Assembly (NCBI GenBank): GCA_030867875.1
Contig: JAOWCC010000936.1
Location: 79,083,032-79,147,031 of the forward strand
Reading direction: 5' to 3'
Source: Actinernus sp. WN-2022
Taxonomy: Eukaryota > Cnidaria > Anthozoa > Actiniaria > Actinernidae
DNA length: 64,000 bases
A program made the position numbers and the translations under genes. Every line of letters starts with the position of its first letter. Position 1 is the first letter of the stretch. This document shows, one piece after another, positions 53,603 to 62,494 of the stretch. The notes beneath the pieces are model-generated. The model was not told the origin of the DNA, searched no databases, and saw nothing but the letters and a program-made list of their open reading frames with translations.

Positions 53603-54037
53603 TTAAAAAGCATATCGACTAATAGCGTATCCACCAACTAGCATTCCACTACCAACGAAAATCAACTCACCAGTCTTCTGTGCGTTGGAGGGTTGATAGT
53701 AGTCGGATAAACGAGGTTCTTTCATTGCTTCGAGTCGTTTCAGTGCCTGACGTAACTTATGGGAGCGCACGAAAGCTCGGTTGATATCGAGTTGGTTATT
53801 ATGAGCATCGCGTTCGGCGACTTCATGTTTGCGCGTCCAATCGGACAATTTTTGACGTTCTTCGATATATGCCTCCCTAGCAGCATCGAATTTTTCCATT
53901 GCCCTATCATGTCTCTCTCGTTCTATATTAGCAGTTTCATCTTTTCCACCAAACATCCTAGCAAGCACTCCACCACCAGTGAATGCCGCTGCGTTTACAA
54001 TCGCCGTGAATAGCATCATTGCGCCAGCTGCAGCCAT
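53603..54037 (-). CDS. Small membrane protein with coiled coil (144 aa), unknown
   Basis: I do not recognise a family. The N-terminus is a hydrophobic, alanine/glycine-rich segment (residues 1-28), followed by a highly charged helix (about 35-112, ERERHDRAMEKFDAAREAYI), and a second hydrophobic segment near the C-terminus (LIFVGSGMLVGGYAI). The layout suggests a two-pass membrane or virion protein with an exposed coiled coil. The ATG overlaps the stop of the upstream gene by one base (TAATG), so it is the last gene of a compact minus-strand cluster. Confidence 0.7.
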   Translation of the reverse strand: MAAAGAMMLFTAIVNAAAFTGGGVLARMFGGKDETANIERERHDRAMEKFDAAREAYIEERQKLSDWTRKHEVAERDAHNNQLDINRAFVRSHKLRQALKRLEAMKEPRLSDYYQPSNAQKTGELIFVGSGMLVGGYAISRYAF

Positions 54038-54246
54038 TATGGTTTGGCCTTTTGTTTCTCGAGATATTGTTTTGCATATATGCTACCAGCTATTACTGCA
54101 GTGCACTTCACGTAATTTATAATAGAAGTAGAAGGATCACTAAGCATAGATTCCTTGGTAACCTTTTTTACGATCCAACCAATACCAGTAGCGATTCCCG
54201 TTATCATAGCAGCATCGGTCGCTATTTTCGTCAATTCTTTATCCAT
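54037..54246 (-). CDS. Small two-helix membrane protein (69 aa), unknown
   Basis: Two hydrophobic segments (ATDAAMITGIATGIGWIV and KCTAVIAGSIYA) are joined by a polar linker, with a lysine-rich end. It begins with ATG at 54246, 36 bp downstream of the preceding gene's stop, and its stop overlaps the next start as TAATG. The function is unknown; it is plausibly a virion membrane or pore-like protein. Confidence 0.6.
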   Translation of the reverse strand: MDKELTKIATDAAMITGIATGIGWIVKKVTKESMLSDPSTSIINYVKCTAVIAGSIYAKQYLEKQKAKP

Positions 54247-54281
54247 CCTAATATATATCGTATATCTCTAGTCTTTAATTG

Positions 54282-54635
54282 TTACTCCATATCTGGTACC
54301 GTAGTCTTTATCGGACTCGCGGGTCGTATAGGACTAATGTTCTTAGAAGTGTCGTCTCTATATCTTCTGTATTGATAGTACGCGCCAAACAATGCGGCAC
54401 CCGTACCAATAACTGCGATAGTAGTATTAGTGGATATGTTTCTAGTCCAACTTTCATCTACGTCGGTTTCTTTAGATAATTCACTTTCACGCGAAATCTC
54501 TCTCTTTTGAGCCTCTCTAGCAAGTTTATTACTTAGTGCTAGTGCTTTCCCAGCAGCAACCCTCTTTGGATCTTTTACTTTAGTTGGTGTTGTTTTTGGT
54601 GGATTCGCAGTTATCTGATCCGTCTGTTCCTCCAT
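54282..54635 (-). CDS. Single-pass membrane protein, gene B (117 aa), unknown
   Basis: It starts MEEQTDQITA, has a basic, alanine/lysine-rich region, then SELSKETDVDESW and one hydrophobic segment (TTIAVIGTGAALFGAYY), ending in a basic tail. Residues 43-85 are closely repeated in the neighbouring chimeric gene at 54580-55068. It overlaps that gene's 3' end by 56 bp. No known family is recognised. Confidence 0.65.
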   Translation of the reverse strand: MEEQTDQITANPPKTTPTKVKDPKRVAAGKALALSNKLAREAQKREISRESELSKETDVDESWTRNISTNTTIAVIGTGAALFGAYYQYRRYRDDTSKNISPIRPASPIKTTVPDME

Positions 54636-55068
54636 CTCGATTCGATATAGTAGTTACTTGCGAATGTTTAATAGGAGTACTAGGAACGACTATGTGATTA
54701 GCTACATGGAACGAAGCACTAGCTAGAGCCACGAATCGAACTGCTTTAAGTGCTAATAGACCAGCCGCAGTATATATCTCATTGCGGACTAGTTGGTCTT
54801 CTTGTAGATCCTTAACCAGTGCTTGTTGGTCATCTAGTGGAACTACGTATGCGACTGCGCGAGTAGCTAGACGTAGTGCACCATTTACTAAGCATCCTGT
54901 TATTTGATAGCATGCGCCAAACAATACAGCGCCCATACCAATAACTGCTATAGTAGGTATGTTTGTAGTCCAACTTTCATCTACGTCGATTTCTTTAGAT
55001 AATTCACTTTCACGTGTAATCTCTCTCTTTTGAGTCTCCGCAGTTATCTGATCCGTCTGTTCCTCCAT
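54580..55068 (-). CDS. Chimeric membrane protein, gene B head on gene A tail (162 aa)
   Basis: The first 55 residues copy gene B (MEEQTDQITA, then SELSKEIDVDESW and TIAVIGMGAVLFGA) with about 30 residues of gene B missing. From about residue 56 it copies the C-terminal half of gene A (LRLATRAVAYV, then the IVVPSTPIKHSQVTTISNRD segment). A 433-bp offset relates the repeated blocks (54617 against 55050). It is in frame and uninterrupted. Function is unknown. Confidence 0.65.
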   Translation of the reverse strand: MEEQTDQITAETQKREITRESELSKEIDVDESWTTNIPTIAVIGMGAVLFGACYQITGCLVNGALRLATRAVAYVVPLDDQQALVKDLQEDQLVRNEIYTAAGLLALKAVRFVALASASFHVANHIVVPSTPIKHSQVTTISNRDGGTDGSDNCESTKNNTN

Positions 55069-55579
55069 CTCGATTCGATATAGTAGTTACTTGCGAATGT
55101 TTAATAGGAGTACTAGGAACGACTATGTGATCAGCTACAATGAACAAGACGCTAGCTAGAGCTACAAATCGACCGTGTTTAAGTGCTAATCGACCAGCCG
55201 CCATAGATATCTCATTGCGGGCTAATTGGTTTTCTTGTAGATCCTTAAGCAGTGCTTGTTGGTTGTCTAGTGTAGCTACGTATGAGACTGCGCGAGTAGC
55301 TAGACGTAGTACGCCATCTACTAAGTGTACTGTTATTTGATTTGCTACTACGACCTGGTATCTACTATGTAAACGTTTTACGTCCTTCTCAGATAGTTTA
55401 GTTATATCTGTTAGGGAGAAATTCTGTCCTAGACATTCTTTCGTTTTACCTAATACAGCTAAGGTCTTAAGTACTTCCCGATATTCTTCGATATCCTCCA
55501 ATTCGGTTGAAAATTCCAATTTGCTTGTAGGACAAGTAATAGCGCACTCATCTTTCAGTTCTTTGGTGTATTCATCCAT
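55010..55579 (-). CDS. Membrane-associated protein, gene A (189 aa), unknown
   Basis: The N-terminal 75 residues are acidic and helical (TELEDIEEYREVLKTLAVL). A mid-part VDGVLRLATRAVSYVATLDN and a hydrophobic helix (RFVALASVLFIVADHIVV) follow, then a polar tail. It begins 8 bp inside the ATPase gene's 3' end. The tail is duplicated in the chimeric gene beside it. No known family is recognised. Confidence 0.65.
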   Translation of the reverse strand: MDEYTKELKDECAITCPTSKLEFSTELEDIEEYREVLKTLAVLGKTKECLGQNFSLTDITKLSEKDVKRLHSRYQVVVANQITVHLVDGVLRLATRAVSYVATLDNQQALLKDLQENQLARNEISMAAGRLALKHGRFVALASVLFIVADHIVVPSTPIKHSQVTTISNRDGGTDGSDNCGDSKERDYT

Positions 55580-56195
55580 GATAATATGTTATAGGTGCGG
55601 GTAGCTCTAACACTACTGCAAAAGGATGTCGCAAACAAAAACATATGCGAGCAAACTTGTGAGATCGAAGTATCGTTCGTAATTCATTACATTCTTGTGA
55701 ACCTCCGTAATCATCGAATATCCTCTTTCCATCTATAACCGATGCCGTATGAAACGCTACTACGATAGCTACCTTCTCACGAAAAGGTTTACATATACTC
55801 GTTAATTGTTGGGATAGTACCCAAATAGATAGTCCTATATGTCGAGCAGAGAATGCTAAATCTACTAGTTTGTCAGTTCTTCGTTTTACATCTTTTGATG
55901 CGGCACAATCATCAAGAATCAATAATGTATTGGTACCTGACCAAAAGGTTGCACAAATATTTAATGTGGTATCGATAGCATCCTGAGATGGTGATATGAC
56001 ATAAAAATGTGGATCTCTATTAGCAAATCCATGATATGTTTTGTTGTGGGCATACGTAGGACAAATTAATACTATGTAATCGAACTTACCACGAAATGAT
56101 CCACGAAGTTGTTCTATGAGAAATGCAGTCTTTCCACAATTCGTTGGACCTACTATAAGTGTGTTGAATGGAATGTGTTCTACGAGGGAATCCAT
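55572..56195 (-). CDS. ATP: FtsK/HerA-type genome-packaging ATPase
   Basis: This is an intact 207-residue protein. Walker A is VGPTNCGKTAFL (residues 15-26) and Walker B is TLLILDDCAA (about 90-99), followed by a conserved region with LSQQLTSICKPFR (about 128). It belongs to the A32-like packaging ATPases of Polintons, adintoviruses and NCLDVs, which drive DNA into preformed capsids. The size is normal for the family. Its ATG overlaps the major-capsid stop by one base (TGATG), placing it next to the capsid gene as in other Polintons. Confidence 0.93.
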   Translation of the reverse strand: MDSLVEHIPFNTLIVGPTNCGKTAFLIEQLRGSFRGKFDYIVLICPTYAHNKTYHGFANRDPHFYVISPSQDAIDTTLNICATFWSGTNTLLILDDCAASKDVKRRTDKLVDLAFSARHIGLSIWVLSQQLTSICKPFREKVAIVVAFHTASVIDGKRIFDDYGGSQECNELRTILRSHKFARICFCLRHPFAVVLELPAPITYYHG

Positions 56196-57430
56196 CAGTA
56201 TGTTATACTATCTAAAGATCTGTTCAATATCTTGAGCTGAGCATCAGCAAGGACATAGATATGCATGTTTACGTTTCCACTTCCTTTTAAAGTTCTATGT
56301 ATACGAATATCGATATCTTTTCCACCACCAGTTTGTGCCATTCCATCACCATGAGCAGAGGAATCTTTTGCTGTACGACAATCGACTAGGATGGCAAATC
56401 TGTTATTGTAAAATTTGGTAGGAGTCATGGAAGTATTGGATGTGGCAAACCATCCTTTTGCGGACTCCCAAAAATCTGGTGTTAATATACCTCCTGGAAA
56501 GAATCTATTTGGAACTCCATTTACGTCTATCTCTATCTTTGAAATATCAGGATTTACGAATGCTTCGCTATCTCGTGAACCGGCGGTGGGAGGATCTACG
56601 AATAGAAAGAGTAATCCAGCGAATGATCGTCGTGGAACATTTATATTCTGAGATATCAAAGTATCTGATACCTTAACGATAGGTACTAACTTGAAGTGAA
56701 CTGCGTGATCGTATAGGAATGCAGTACCCCTTTCATATGCGCGAAATGTATTCCTAGCTAGCGTTTCATTCTTGATTGCTTCGTATTCTAACTGGATGTT
56801 GGTAAGCTTGTACGTACCTATCTTTGTCGAATCTGATCCAACGATTATATCGATAGAGCGGGCTAGAGTTAATTCGAATGAAATAGTGTCTTCTAATGCA
56901 TGTGGATATAGAACTCCATGTTGTGTAAGAATATCAACGTCTAACGGAATTCTATATTTTGAACCATATGCAGCTAACAATGCATTCTCACCAACATCTG
57001 AAGTACCTGCATCACCAGCCTTAGATCGTAGCTTATTTGTGTTATCTGATTGGATACCTTGTTGTACTCTCGATTCTCTCTCTTGTGTAGATAGATAGAT
57101 ATCGGAATATGTTTGTAATAGATCCGATCGAGCAATGTCTTCTACTATTTCAGCTCCTATCTTACAAACTCGATGTATAACTAAGCAACGTCCAACATTT
57201 GCAACGACTCGATTATTAGCATGTCCACCAGACAATACGATATCACCCAATAATGCTAAACTACCAGGTACTAATACGATATCTTCTCCCATCGTTGGAA
57301 CTTCCACATAGAGCGTCTCACCTGGATTAGCAGATGATGGAGTGAAAGTTTTTCTATATAAGGTTCGTTGAGCTTTGAGTGCGAGTGGCGCTCTTAGTGC
57401 TTCTGTATGAATTAACTTCGACGATATCAT
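56195..57430 (-). CDS. Probable major capsid protein (double jelly roll)
   Basis: I take the ATG at 57430 (MISSKLIHTEALRAPLALK) because an earlier in-frame ATG would run into the divergent gene; this gives about 411 residues, in the range of double-jelly-roll capsid proteins. The protein is rich in predicted beta strands: GETLYVEVPTMGEDIVLVPG, IVLSGGHANNRVVANVGRCL, a loop GIQSDNTNKLRSKAGD, then KYRIPLDVDIL, LYPHALEDTISFELTLA, YKLTNIQLEYEAI and a second jelly-roll-like half from about residue 250. It resembles proteins I know only as Polinton capsid-type products of cnidarian genomes. The position directly before the ATPase supports the call. No structure prediction was possible here. Confidence 0.78.
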   Translation of the reverse strand: MISSKLIHTEALRAPLALKAQRTLYRKTFTPSSANPGETLYVEVPTMGEDIVLVPGSLALLGDIVLSGGHANNRVVANVGRCLVIHRVCKIGAEIVEDIARSDLLQTYSDIYLSTQERESRVQQGIQSDNTNKLRSKAGDAGTSDVGENALLAAYGSKYRIPLDVDILTQHGVLYPHALEDTISFELTLARSIDIIVGSDSTKIGTYKLTNIQLEYEAIKNETLARNTFRAYERGTAFLYDHAVHFKLVPIVKVSDTLISQNINVPRRSFAGLLFLFVDPPTAGSRDSEAFVNPDISKIEIDVNGVPNRFFPGGILTPDFWESAKGWFATSNTSMTPTKFYNNRFAILVDCRTAKDSSAHGDGMAQTGGGKDIDIRIHRTLKGSGNVNMHIYVLADAQLKILNRSLDSITY

Positions 57431-57464
57431 GTTGAATATACCAAGATATATAGTTATGTTCAAT

Positions 57465-58499
57465 ATGGAAGATAGGATCGACGTTGATGTGAGACCTGAG
57501 GATAGTACCGACAGATACGAAGAACAACAACGAGATGAAGAAAACCGACGACAACGAGATGAAGAAGATCAACGAGAACGAGAAGCAAATGAAAGATACG
57601 TGGCTTACTTATTGAGTGGCAATCAAGATGAAGCTGGGGGTAGCGAGACAATTACCATGGATAATTTGCATGACTACGCTATAGAAGGTGACCCACTTCG
57701 AGGATTCACATTCGAACAAACCATGTCAGATTTGTCAAAAGAAATGTTGGTTGACAAAGTAAAAGGGCAATATCCGGATGCTGGTGTTCGATATAATATC
57801 GAAATATCCTTAGTAGACGAACAAGTCGAAGTTCGCGAACTTGGAAGCAAAAAACCCTTTACACGTCTATTTGTAGGTGATGAGAAAAAAAAGAAATTAC
57901 GTGTGCAGATGAGGAAAGATCTCAAAGATGCTTTAGGTCCAAATAATGAAGAGGCTGCTAATGAAGTAATATTTGCAGAACGACAACTCGCTGATCGGGA
58001 AGCAAATAACGAATCTATTCTTGAAGACTCCGAATCGACCGACGCTCAGAAAGAAATAGCTAAGAAAGAGTTAATATCCATCCATAAGGCAAGAGAATTA
58101 CTTGAACGTCAAGAAGAAGCCATACTAGAACGTATATCGCTACGTGAAAGGGTCAAATACATTTTCAGGAAGTATGGAATGACTGTTCTTGCGGTGGTAA
58201 CTGCTATTGGTGCTATCGTTAGTGTAATAGTTTCCCAGCTATCGAAATCCGTACCGAAACCAGTAAAAGATGGTATCGACAAAGTGACAGATACAGTAAA
58301 GAAGGGATTAAAAAGGACGGGTGATTTGTTAAAGGAAATGGGAAAGAAACTTGGACAGATACTACCTGGAATGATTGGATCAATTGCGAATTTCATATTT
58401 ACTATGGCCGGTAAAGCTCTAGGAGTATTAGCAGAGAACGTTTGGTTATTCATCGTAGCTATAGTGGTGATCACAATAGAGCAATACAAACGACGTTAA
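57465..58499 (+). CDS. Coiled-coil protein with C-terminal membrane segments (344 aa)
   Basis: Starts at 57456 or 57465 are both possible; I chose MEDRIDVDVRPED. The N-terminal third is extremely charged (EEQQRDEENRRQRDEEDQR), a middle part has a mixed fold (about 85-150), and another long charged helix runs to about residue 225. The C-terminus holds a hydrophobic segment TVLAVVTAIGAIVSVIVSQL, an amphipathic lysine/glycine stretch (KVTDTVKKGLKRTGDLLKEM), a hydrophobic GMIGSIANFIFTMAGKALGV and a last membrane helix VWLFIVAIVVITI before a basic end. This tail type is widespread in cnidarian Polinton-like loci. A membrane-active virion role is inferred only. The gene is divergent from the capsid gene, about 34 bp between starts. 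Confidence 0.75.
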   Translation: MEDRIDVDVRPEDSTDRYEEQQRDEENRRQRDEEDQREREANERYVAYLLSGNQDEAGGSETITMDNLHDYAIEGDPLRGFTFEQTMSDLSKEMLVDKVKGQYPDAGVRYNIEISLVDEQVEVRELGSKKPFTRLFVGDEKKKKLRVQMRKDLKDALGPNNEEAANEVIFAERQLADREANNESILEDSESTDAQKEIAKKELISIHKARELLERQEEAILERISLRERVKYIFRKYGMTVLAVVTAIGAIVSVIVSQLSKSVPKPVKDGIDKVTDTVKKGLKRTGDLLKEMGKKLGQILPGMIGSIANFIFTMAGKALGVLAENVWLFIVAIVVITIEQYKRR

Positions 58500-58786
58500 C
58501 GAAATAACGCCCACGCAATTCCAGCTCCTGCAATAGATACTATCGCTAGATTGATCTCATGTTGTGGAACTCGTTGCTTTACGCTATGTGGAACTTGTTT
58601 ATTTACGCTATATGGAACTTGTTGATACGTACTATGTGGTAATTGTTTCTTTCGTATCTGTCCTTCCATATCTGGTGGTGGGGGTTTAGTTTGCTCATCG
58701 TTGATTGAGTTTGATCCCATTATCATATCTTTCGTAGCTATCTTGAATGCGTTATTGTAGCCACTAATCTTTTGAGTATCGAACAA
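58496..58786 (-). CDS. Tail-anchored small protein (96 aa), unknown
   Basis: A polar, proline/glutamine-rich body with a short repeat (PYSVNKQVPHSVKQRVPQ) ends in a hydrophobic segment LAIVSIAGAGIAWALF, as in a tail-anchored protein. It overlaps the 3' end of the upstream gene by 23 bp and the convergent coiled-coil gene by 4 bp. Function is unknown. Confidence 0.55.
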   Translation of the reverse strand: MFDTQKISGYNNAFKIATKDMIMGSNSINDEQTKPPPPDMEGQIRKKQLPHSTYQQVPYSVNKQVPHSVKQRVPQHEINLAIVSIAGAGIAWALFR

Positions 58787-60139
58787 TAGATTGCTTGGTA
58801 ATAGCCATACTCATAGCTATTGCCAGATCTAACTTCTTATTCGTACCATCTATTGCAACCTGATAGTTTTTTACGCCTTTCACTAAGTTGTTTTCAATAA
58901 TCGTGGCTTCAAGCAAAACTTTGAACTCTAGTTTGGTGCCATAACTACCAATGATTGGTGTAAGCATATTAACTTGAGCACCTAGAATGCAATACGCGAA
59001 AGCTTCGACAGATCGATTTAATCTACCTAATCCAGCATCCGTTAATCCCTTACCGATTGGTGGCGTAAACCAATTGTATTGTTTTCCATTAGTCTCGTCA
59101 CCCCTAATAAAGTGAATCATATTGGAATTAGCTAACTTACCACCCTCATCTTTGAATATATAGAATGGGTCCTTTTGTGTCCATGTGTACATGTCTGGGG
59201 CACTCGACCTTAACTCATACTCATTCTTATCGCCGTACCTGGGGAAGTAAACGAATATGTCACCTAATCCTTTATTACGACCTCCACGCCATCTGAAGTC
59301 TGGTGTTCGAGATAAACCAAATTCGATGCACAAAGTCTCAAGCGCTGCTTTGCTATAGAGGTTATCAATTTGCTTGAAAGAAGAGTCACCAGGTATAGAG
59401 GTTCACCAAGTTCATATAAAATTCTTCGTATTGTGAAATAAACGTGAAATTGTAGGAACCCTTGAATGATGGGTGGATACGTTTTGAAAATAGGATCAAA
59501 TAATGACACTCCACATCCAGAAGTTGCACACCACGTTGCAAAATTCAATCGTTGAGGCCAATATTTGAAATCTGGACCTGATAACCAATGGTGGGACTCC
59601 TTTGCTGTCATATGCTTTACGACAGTCTCTTTGAATATGTTCGGAACGCCTGCTTTGAACTTTTTCGTAGGTGTGACATATATCCATAGATTAGTTAAAT
59701 CGATATCTTGTGCTTTTTCAGTAGGTGGGACCGCCGTAATAGGATATTTCACACTTTTATCTAGTGTTAACGTATGTGGAAAACCATCATGCACATCCCA
59801 CAATGCGTTATCGATGTGTTTTTGAATGGTGGTAGGTAGCTTAGAGACATCATCGCCATAAACCACATAACCATGGTTCCCATCTCGAAACCAAATACTA
59901 GTTGAATATTTGCCAGGGCCGTCTATATCCGTTGATACATAGAAATGGTGAAAATCTGCATGTGGATATTGTTTCTTAAACTTCGCTAATAGATCGACAT
60001 TCAACGTTGCGACCTTCTTATTTTCATCGGCAAGGAGCGCTATCTGCTCAGATTTCGACAGTCTTGGTCCACCCCTAGCAATCTCTGCTATGTCCTCTGC
60101 AGATAGACCATCATCTTCGTCTGACACAACAAAAGGCAT
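58764..60139 (-). pseudogene. Conserved Polinton virion-module protein, one frameshift
   Basis: Two frames (59264-60139, then 58764-59333) are one gene of about 455 residues broken near 59400. The first part runs MPFVVSDEDDGLSAEDIAEI, HFYVSTDIDGPG and RLNFATWCATSGCGVSLFD to FHVYFTIRRILYELG. The second frame picks up smoothly (CIEFGLSR, GGRNKGLGDIFVYF) and ends in AIAMSMAITKQSIVRYS. The WCATSGCG and FHVYF segments are a signature of a protein common in cnidarian Polinton-like loci that has no assigned function; I infer a capsid or virion part from its place. An indel in one short stretch causes the break. Confidence 0.75.
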
Positions 60140-60188
60140 CGTAACTATTGAAGCTATACATATCCATAGTTTATACCTTTAATATATA
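60140..60188. promoter_or_regulatory. Short divergent promoter region
   Basis: The 49 bp between two divergent starts contain TTTATACCTTTAATATATAA just before the ATG at 60189, a TATA-like string. It likely serves both genes. Confidence 0.4.
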
Positions 60189-60854
60189 ATGGTTATCTTA
60201 AATGTCACATGTCCTACGGCTGACCATACTGTCTACTTCGATAACCCTATTCTTATCAATAATATTTCGCTAGTTGAGGTCACTCTTAGTCACAATTGGT
60301 GGAACCTAACAGAGAAAGGGAGCTTTAAGTGGGATAACAATAGTGTAGTGTTTCCATACGAAATTAAGCCGGGACATTATAAGATAGAAACTTTGATAAC
60401 CTACTTCGATCCCGCAGTCACGGCTGGTTTCTTGGAATTCATAGACTACCCATTTAGGAAATATTGGCTTATGAAGGTCAAGAAACCAATCCAGTTCACT
60501 AAGAATGTCTGCGATTTGTTTAGTATCGAAGTAAATGAAGATGTGACAGATTATGTGACTATCAATAAAGGAAAATACGTCCTGATGCCAAAAGATATTA
60601 ATCACATATATATCTACTGTGATGTGGTGGATTCAGATTTCTCACTTCTTGATGGGAAGCCATCTAAAATCCTACATACTTTAAAAACGACATCACACGT
60701 TTTTGGTGAAACAACTTATTTTCCACTAACCCTCATACCCATTCGAGCCCTAGGAACGATACGGAACTACATTCGCCTCACAGTTTGCGATGAGAAAGGC
60801 AATCTCATAGACTTCAACAAGCAGCCTCTACGTTTCGTATTGAAGCTTGAGTAA
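60189..60854 (+). CDS. Candidate minor capsid (penton-like) protein
   Basis: The 221-residue frame is intact. It looks beta-rich throughout: VTCPTADHTVYFDNPILIN, then SLVEVTLSHNWWNLTEKG, VVFPYEIKPGHYKIETLITY, and LLDGKPSKILHTLK with a C-terminal LTVCDEKGNLIDFNKQPLRF. The 'DGKPS' and 'DFNKQPLRFVL' segments recur in proteins next to Polinton capsid genes in cnidarians as far as I recall. A single-jelly-roll penton role is inferred from size, strand content and place. It could instead be a fibre or base protein. Confidence 0.6.
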   Translation: MVILNVTCPTADHTVYFDNPILINNISLVEVTLSHNWWNLTEKGSFKWDNNSVVFPYEIKPGHYKIETLITYFDPAVTAGFLEFIDYPFRKYWLMKVKKPIQFTKNVCDLFSIEVNEDVTDYVTINKGKYVLMPKDINHIYIYCDVVDSDFSLLDGKPSKILHTLKTTSHVFGETTYFPLTLIPIRALGTIRNYIRLTVCDEKGNLIDFNKQPLRFVLKLE

Positions 60855-60870
60855 ATCATACGTATATACA

Positions 60871-61500
60871 ATGGATGGCGATTCGATTCAACCGTTTCCA
60901 ACAGCACCAGGTATCTATCCATCGGGAGCTATAAAGGAACTTAGCGATATAAATGGATCGAGTTTTAGACTGCAAAAAGTCTGTGATACGCTTGCTGAGC
61001 TAGAACAACAAGCAAAGCACTACGAAGTTGTTCGCAAAAAATATGCTCGAGCGCGTGGTATCGTTCATGGGATTGCTGTGGCCACAGGTAGCCTGAGTGG
61101 CGTTTTATCAGCTTCTGCGCTAGGTTCATCATTTACGGGAATTGGGATACCTGTGGGTATTTCCTTAGGATCAGCGGGGTTCCGTGTGCCGTCATATCGG
61201 CTTCGATGACTGTTGTTAGTAAGAAACTTGGCGTTCGCGTCTCGAAGCATGAAAAGACTGTTATGTTAGCAAAAGCTAAGGCGAATTCCTTGGAAGTCAA
61301 AGTCTCAAAAGCTCTAGCCGATTGTAACATTTCAGAAGCCGAGTTCGGAAGCGTTATTGATGAGAAAAGGAAATATGAGACGCTTAAACTCGAAATACGG
61401 CAAAAAAAACAGACAAGAAAGAGGATCAAAAAACGTAGAACAACTTCGATCCGAGATCCGAAAGGAGATGAGAGCAAAACTTGGCAGTCTAGTGGGGTAA
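60871..61500 (+). pseudogene. Helical glycine-rich membrane protein, two homopolymer frameshifts
   Basis: The ATG at 60871 (MDGDSIQPFPTAPGIY) opens a protein with the segment KELSDINGSSFRLQKVCDTL and a coiled coil, then a glycine/alanine membrane-like stretch (AVATGSLSGVLSASALGSS, GIGIPVGISLGSAG). The frame is lost in the G4 run at 61176-61179 and continues in another frame (MTVVSKKLGVRVSKHEKTV). It is lost again in the A8 run at 61402-61409, before a last helix reaching TAA at 61498-61500. A very common cnidarian protein of about 200 residues has this layout; its function is unknown. Its 3' end is duplicated just downstream. Confidence 0.72.
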
Positions 61501-61832
61501 GAATAAATATCTCCTTCGAAAGAAACCAGCATGGATTTCATTTTAACTTCGATAAAAGCAACTGCACTTAATTCGTATAAATTACCGTGTTGTTTTGGTT
61601 CATATGCTAATTTCGAGACAATTTCGAGACAACAAGAAAGAGGATCAAAAAACGTAGAACAACTTCGAGCCGAGATCCGAAAGGAGATGAGAGCAAAACT
61701 TGGCAGGGTAAGAATAAATATCTCCTTCGAAAGAAACCAGCATGGATTTCATCTTAACTTCGATAAAAGCAACTGCACTTAATTCGTATAAATTACCGTG
61801 TTGTTTTGGTTCATATGCTAATTTCGAGACAA
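61413..61832 (+). repeat. Tandem duplication (219-bp offset) of a gene 3' end
   Basis: Positions about 61413-61631 and 61632-61832 are direct near-copies, both containing GAGGATCAAAAAACGTAGAA and AGAAACCAGCATGGATTTCA. The second lacks the short GTCTAGTG stretch that precedes the stop in the first. TTTCGAGACAA is itself repeated at the junction. Confidence 0.88.
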
Positions 61833-62494
61833 CGCGTGGGTGACGCTAATTAACATACGTCAACTGCTTAAAACATAAGTATGATATTTTATCACTGAAT
61901 ACTTCGTCTAGCACACATGGCCCCACGGGTTTGTCGCTGGGACTTGTGATCGAGATGGGAGCCGTTCACGAGTTCTGGTGTTCAAACCTTGGCGGACTAT
62001 GTGTGGTAGATCGGCTTGTGTTGGGTAAGAAGCTCCCAGCCCAACACAAGTCGTAGCGCGTCTGCCGATGTGGCAGAAGTTAAAGTAAGTTAAAGTAATA
62101 CAGTAGAAATCAGCGGCCAGAGTACAAGATACCTGTGTGAGAACCAAATGTGGTCAGAAGCTGAACTACAGTAGAACGAATACAGTGAAAAGCCGGGCCC
62201 GGCAAGAATAAAAACCTCTCTAGGAACAAAAAGGAGAAAGAAGGAAAAAGGTGAAAGTGGGTTCCTAGAGAGGTTCTGGTGACACCAGTTTTGGTATTTT
62301 GGTTTTTTGGTTTTTTTCATTATTAATTTTTTTTCTTCTTACTGTCTTAGACTAAATTCTTGAATGAGTACATATCAACGGATGTCGTTCTCACGAATTA
62401 GCCGTTTTGGTTAAATTGGAAATGAGTCGTTAAACTTTTGGTTAAGTAATCGCACATATGTTATTCGAAGCACATACTGAGAAAAAAATACAAA
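61833..62494. other. Gap between virion module and TFIIB-like gene
   Basis: No gene is seen. Two hairpins are visible: GCTTGTGTTGGG / CCCAACACAAG near 62010-62050, and AACCTCTCTAGGAAC / GTTCCTAGAGAGGTT at about 62212-62273. ACTACAGTAGAACGAA near 62165 resembles the pogo-like end at position 29, so a small insertion may lie here. Confidence 0.5.

Noticed and set aside
53603..61571. Adenain-type cysteine protease expected in a Polinton
   Set aside because: I looked for a His/Cys protease pattern in every frame of the module and found none; it may lie past the right edge.
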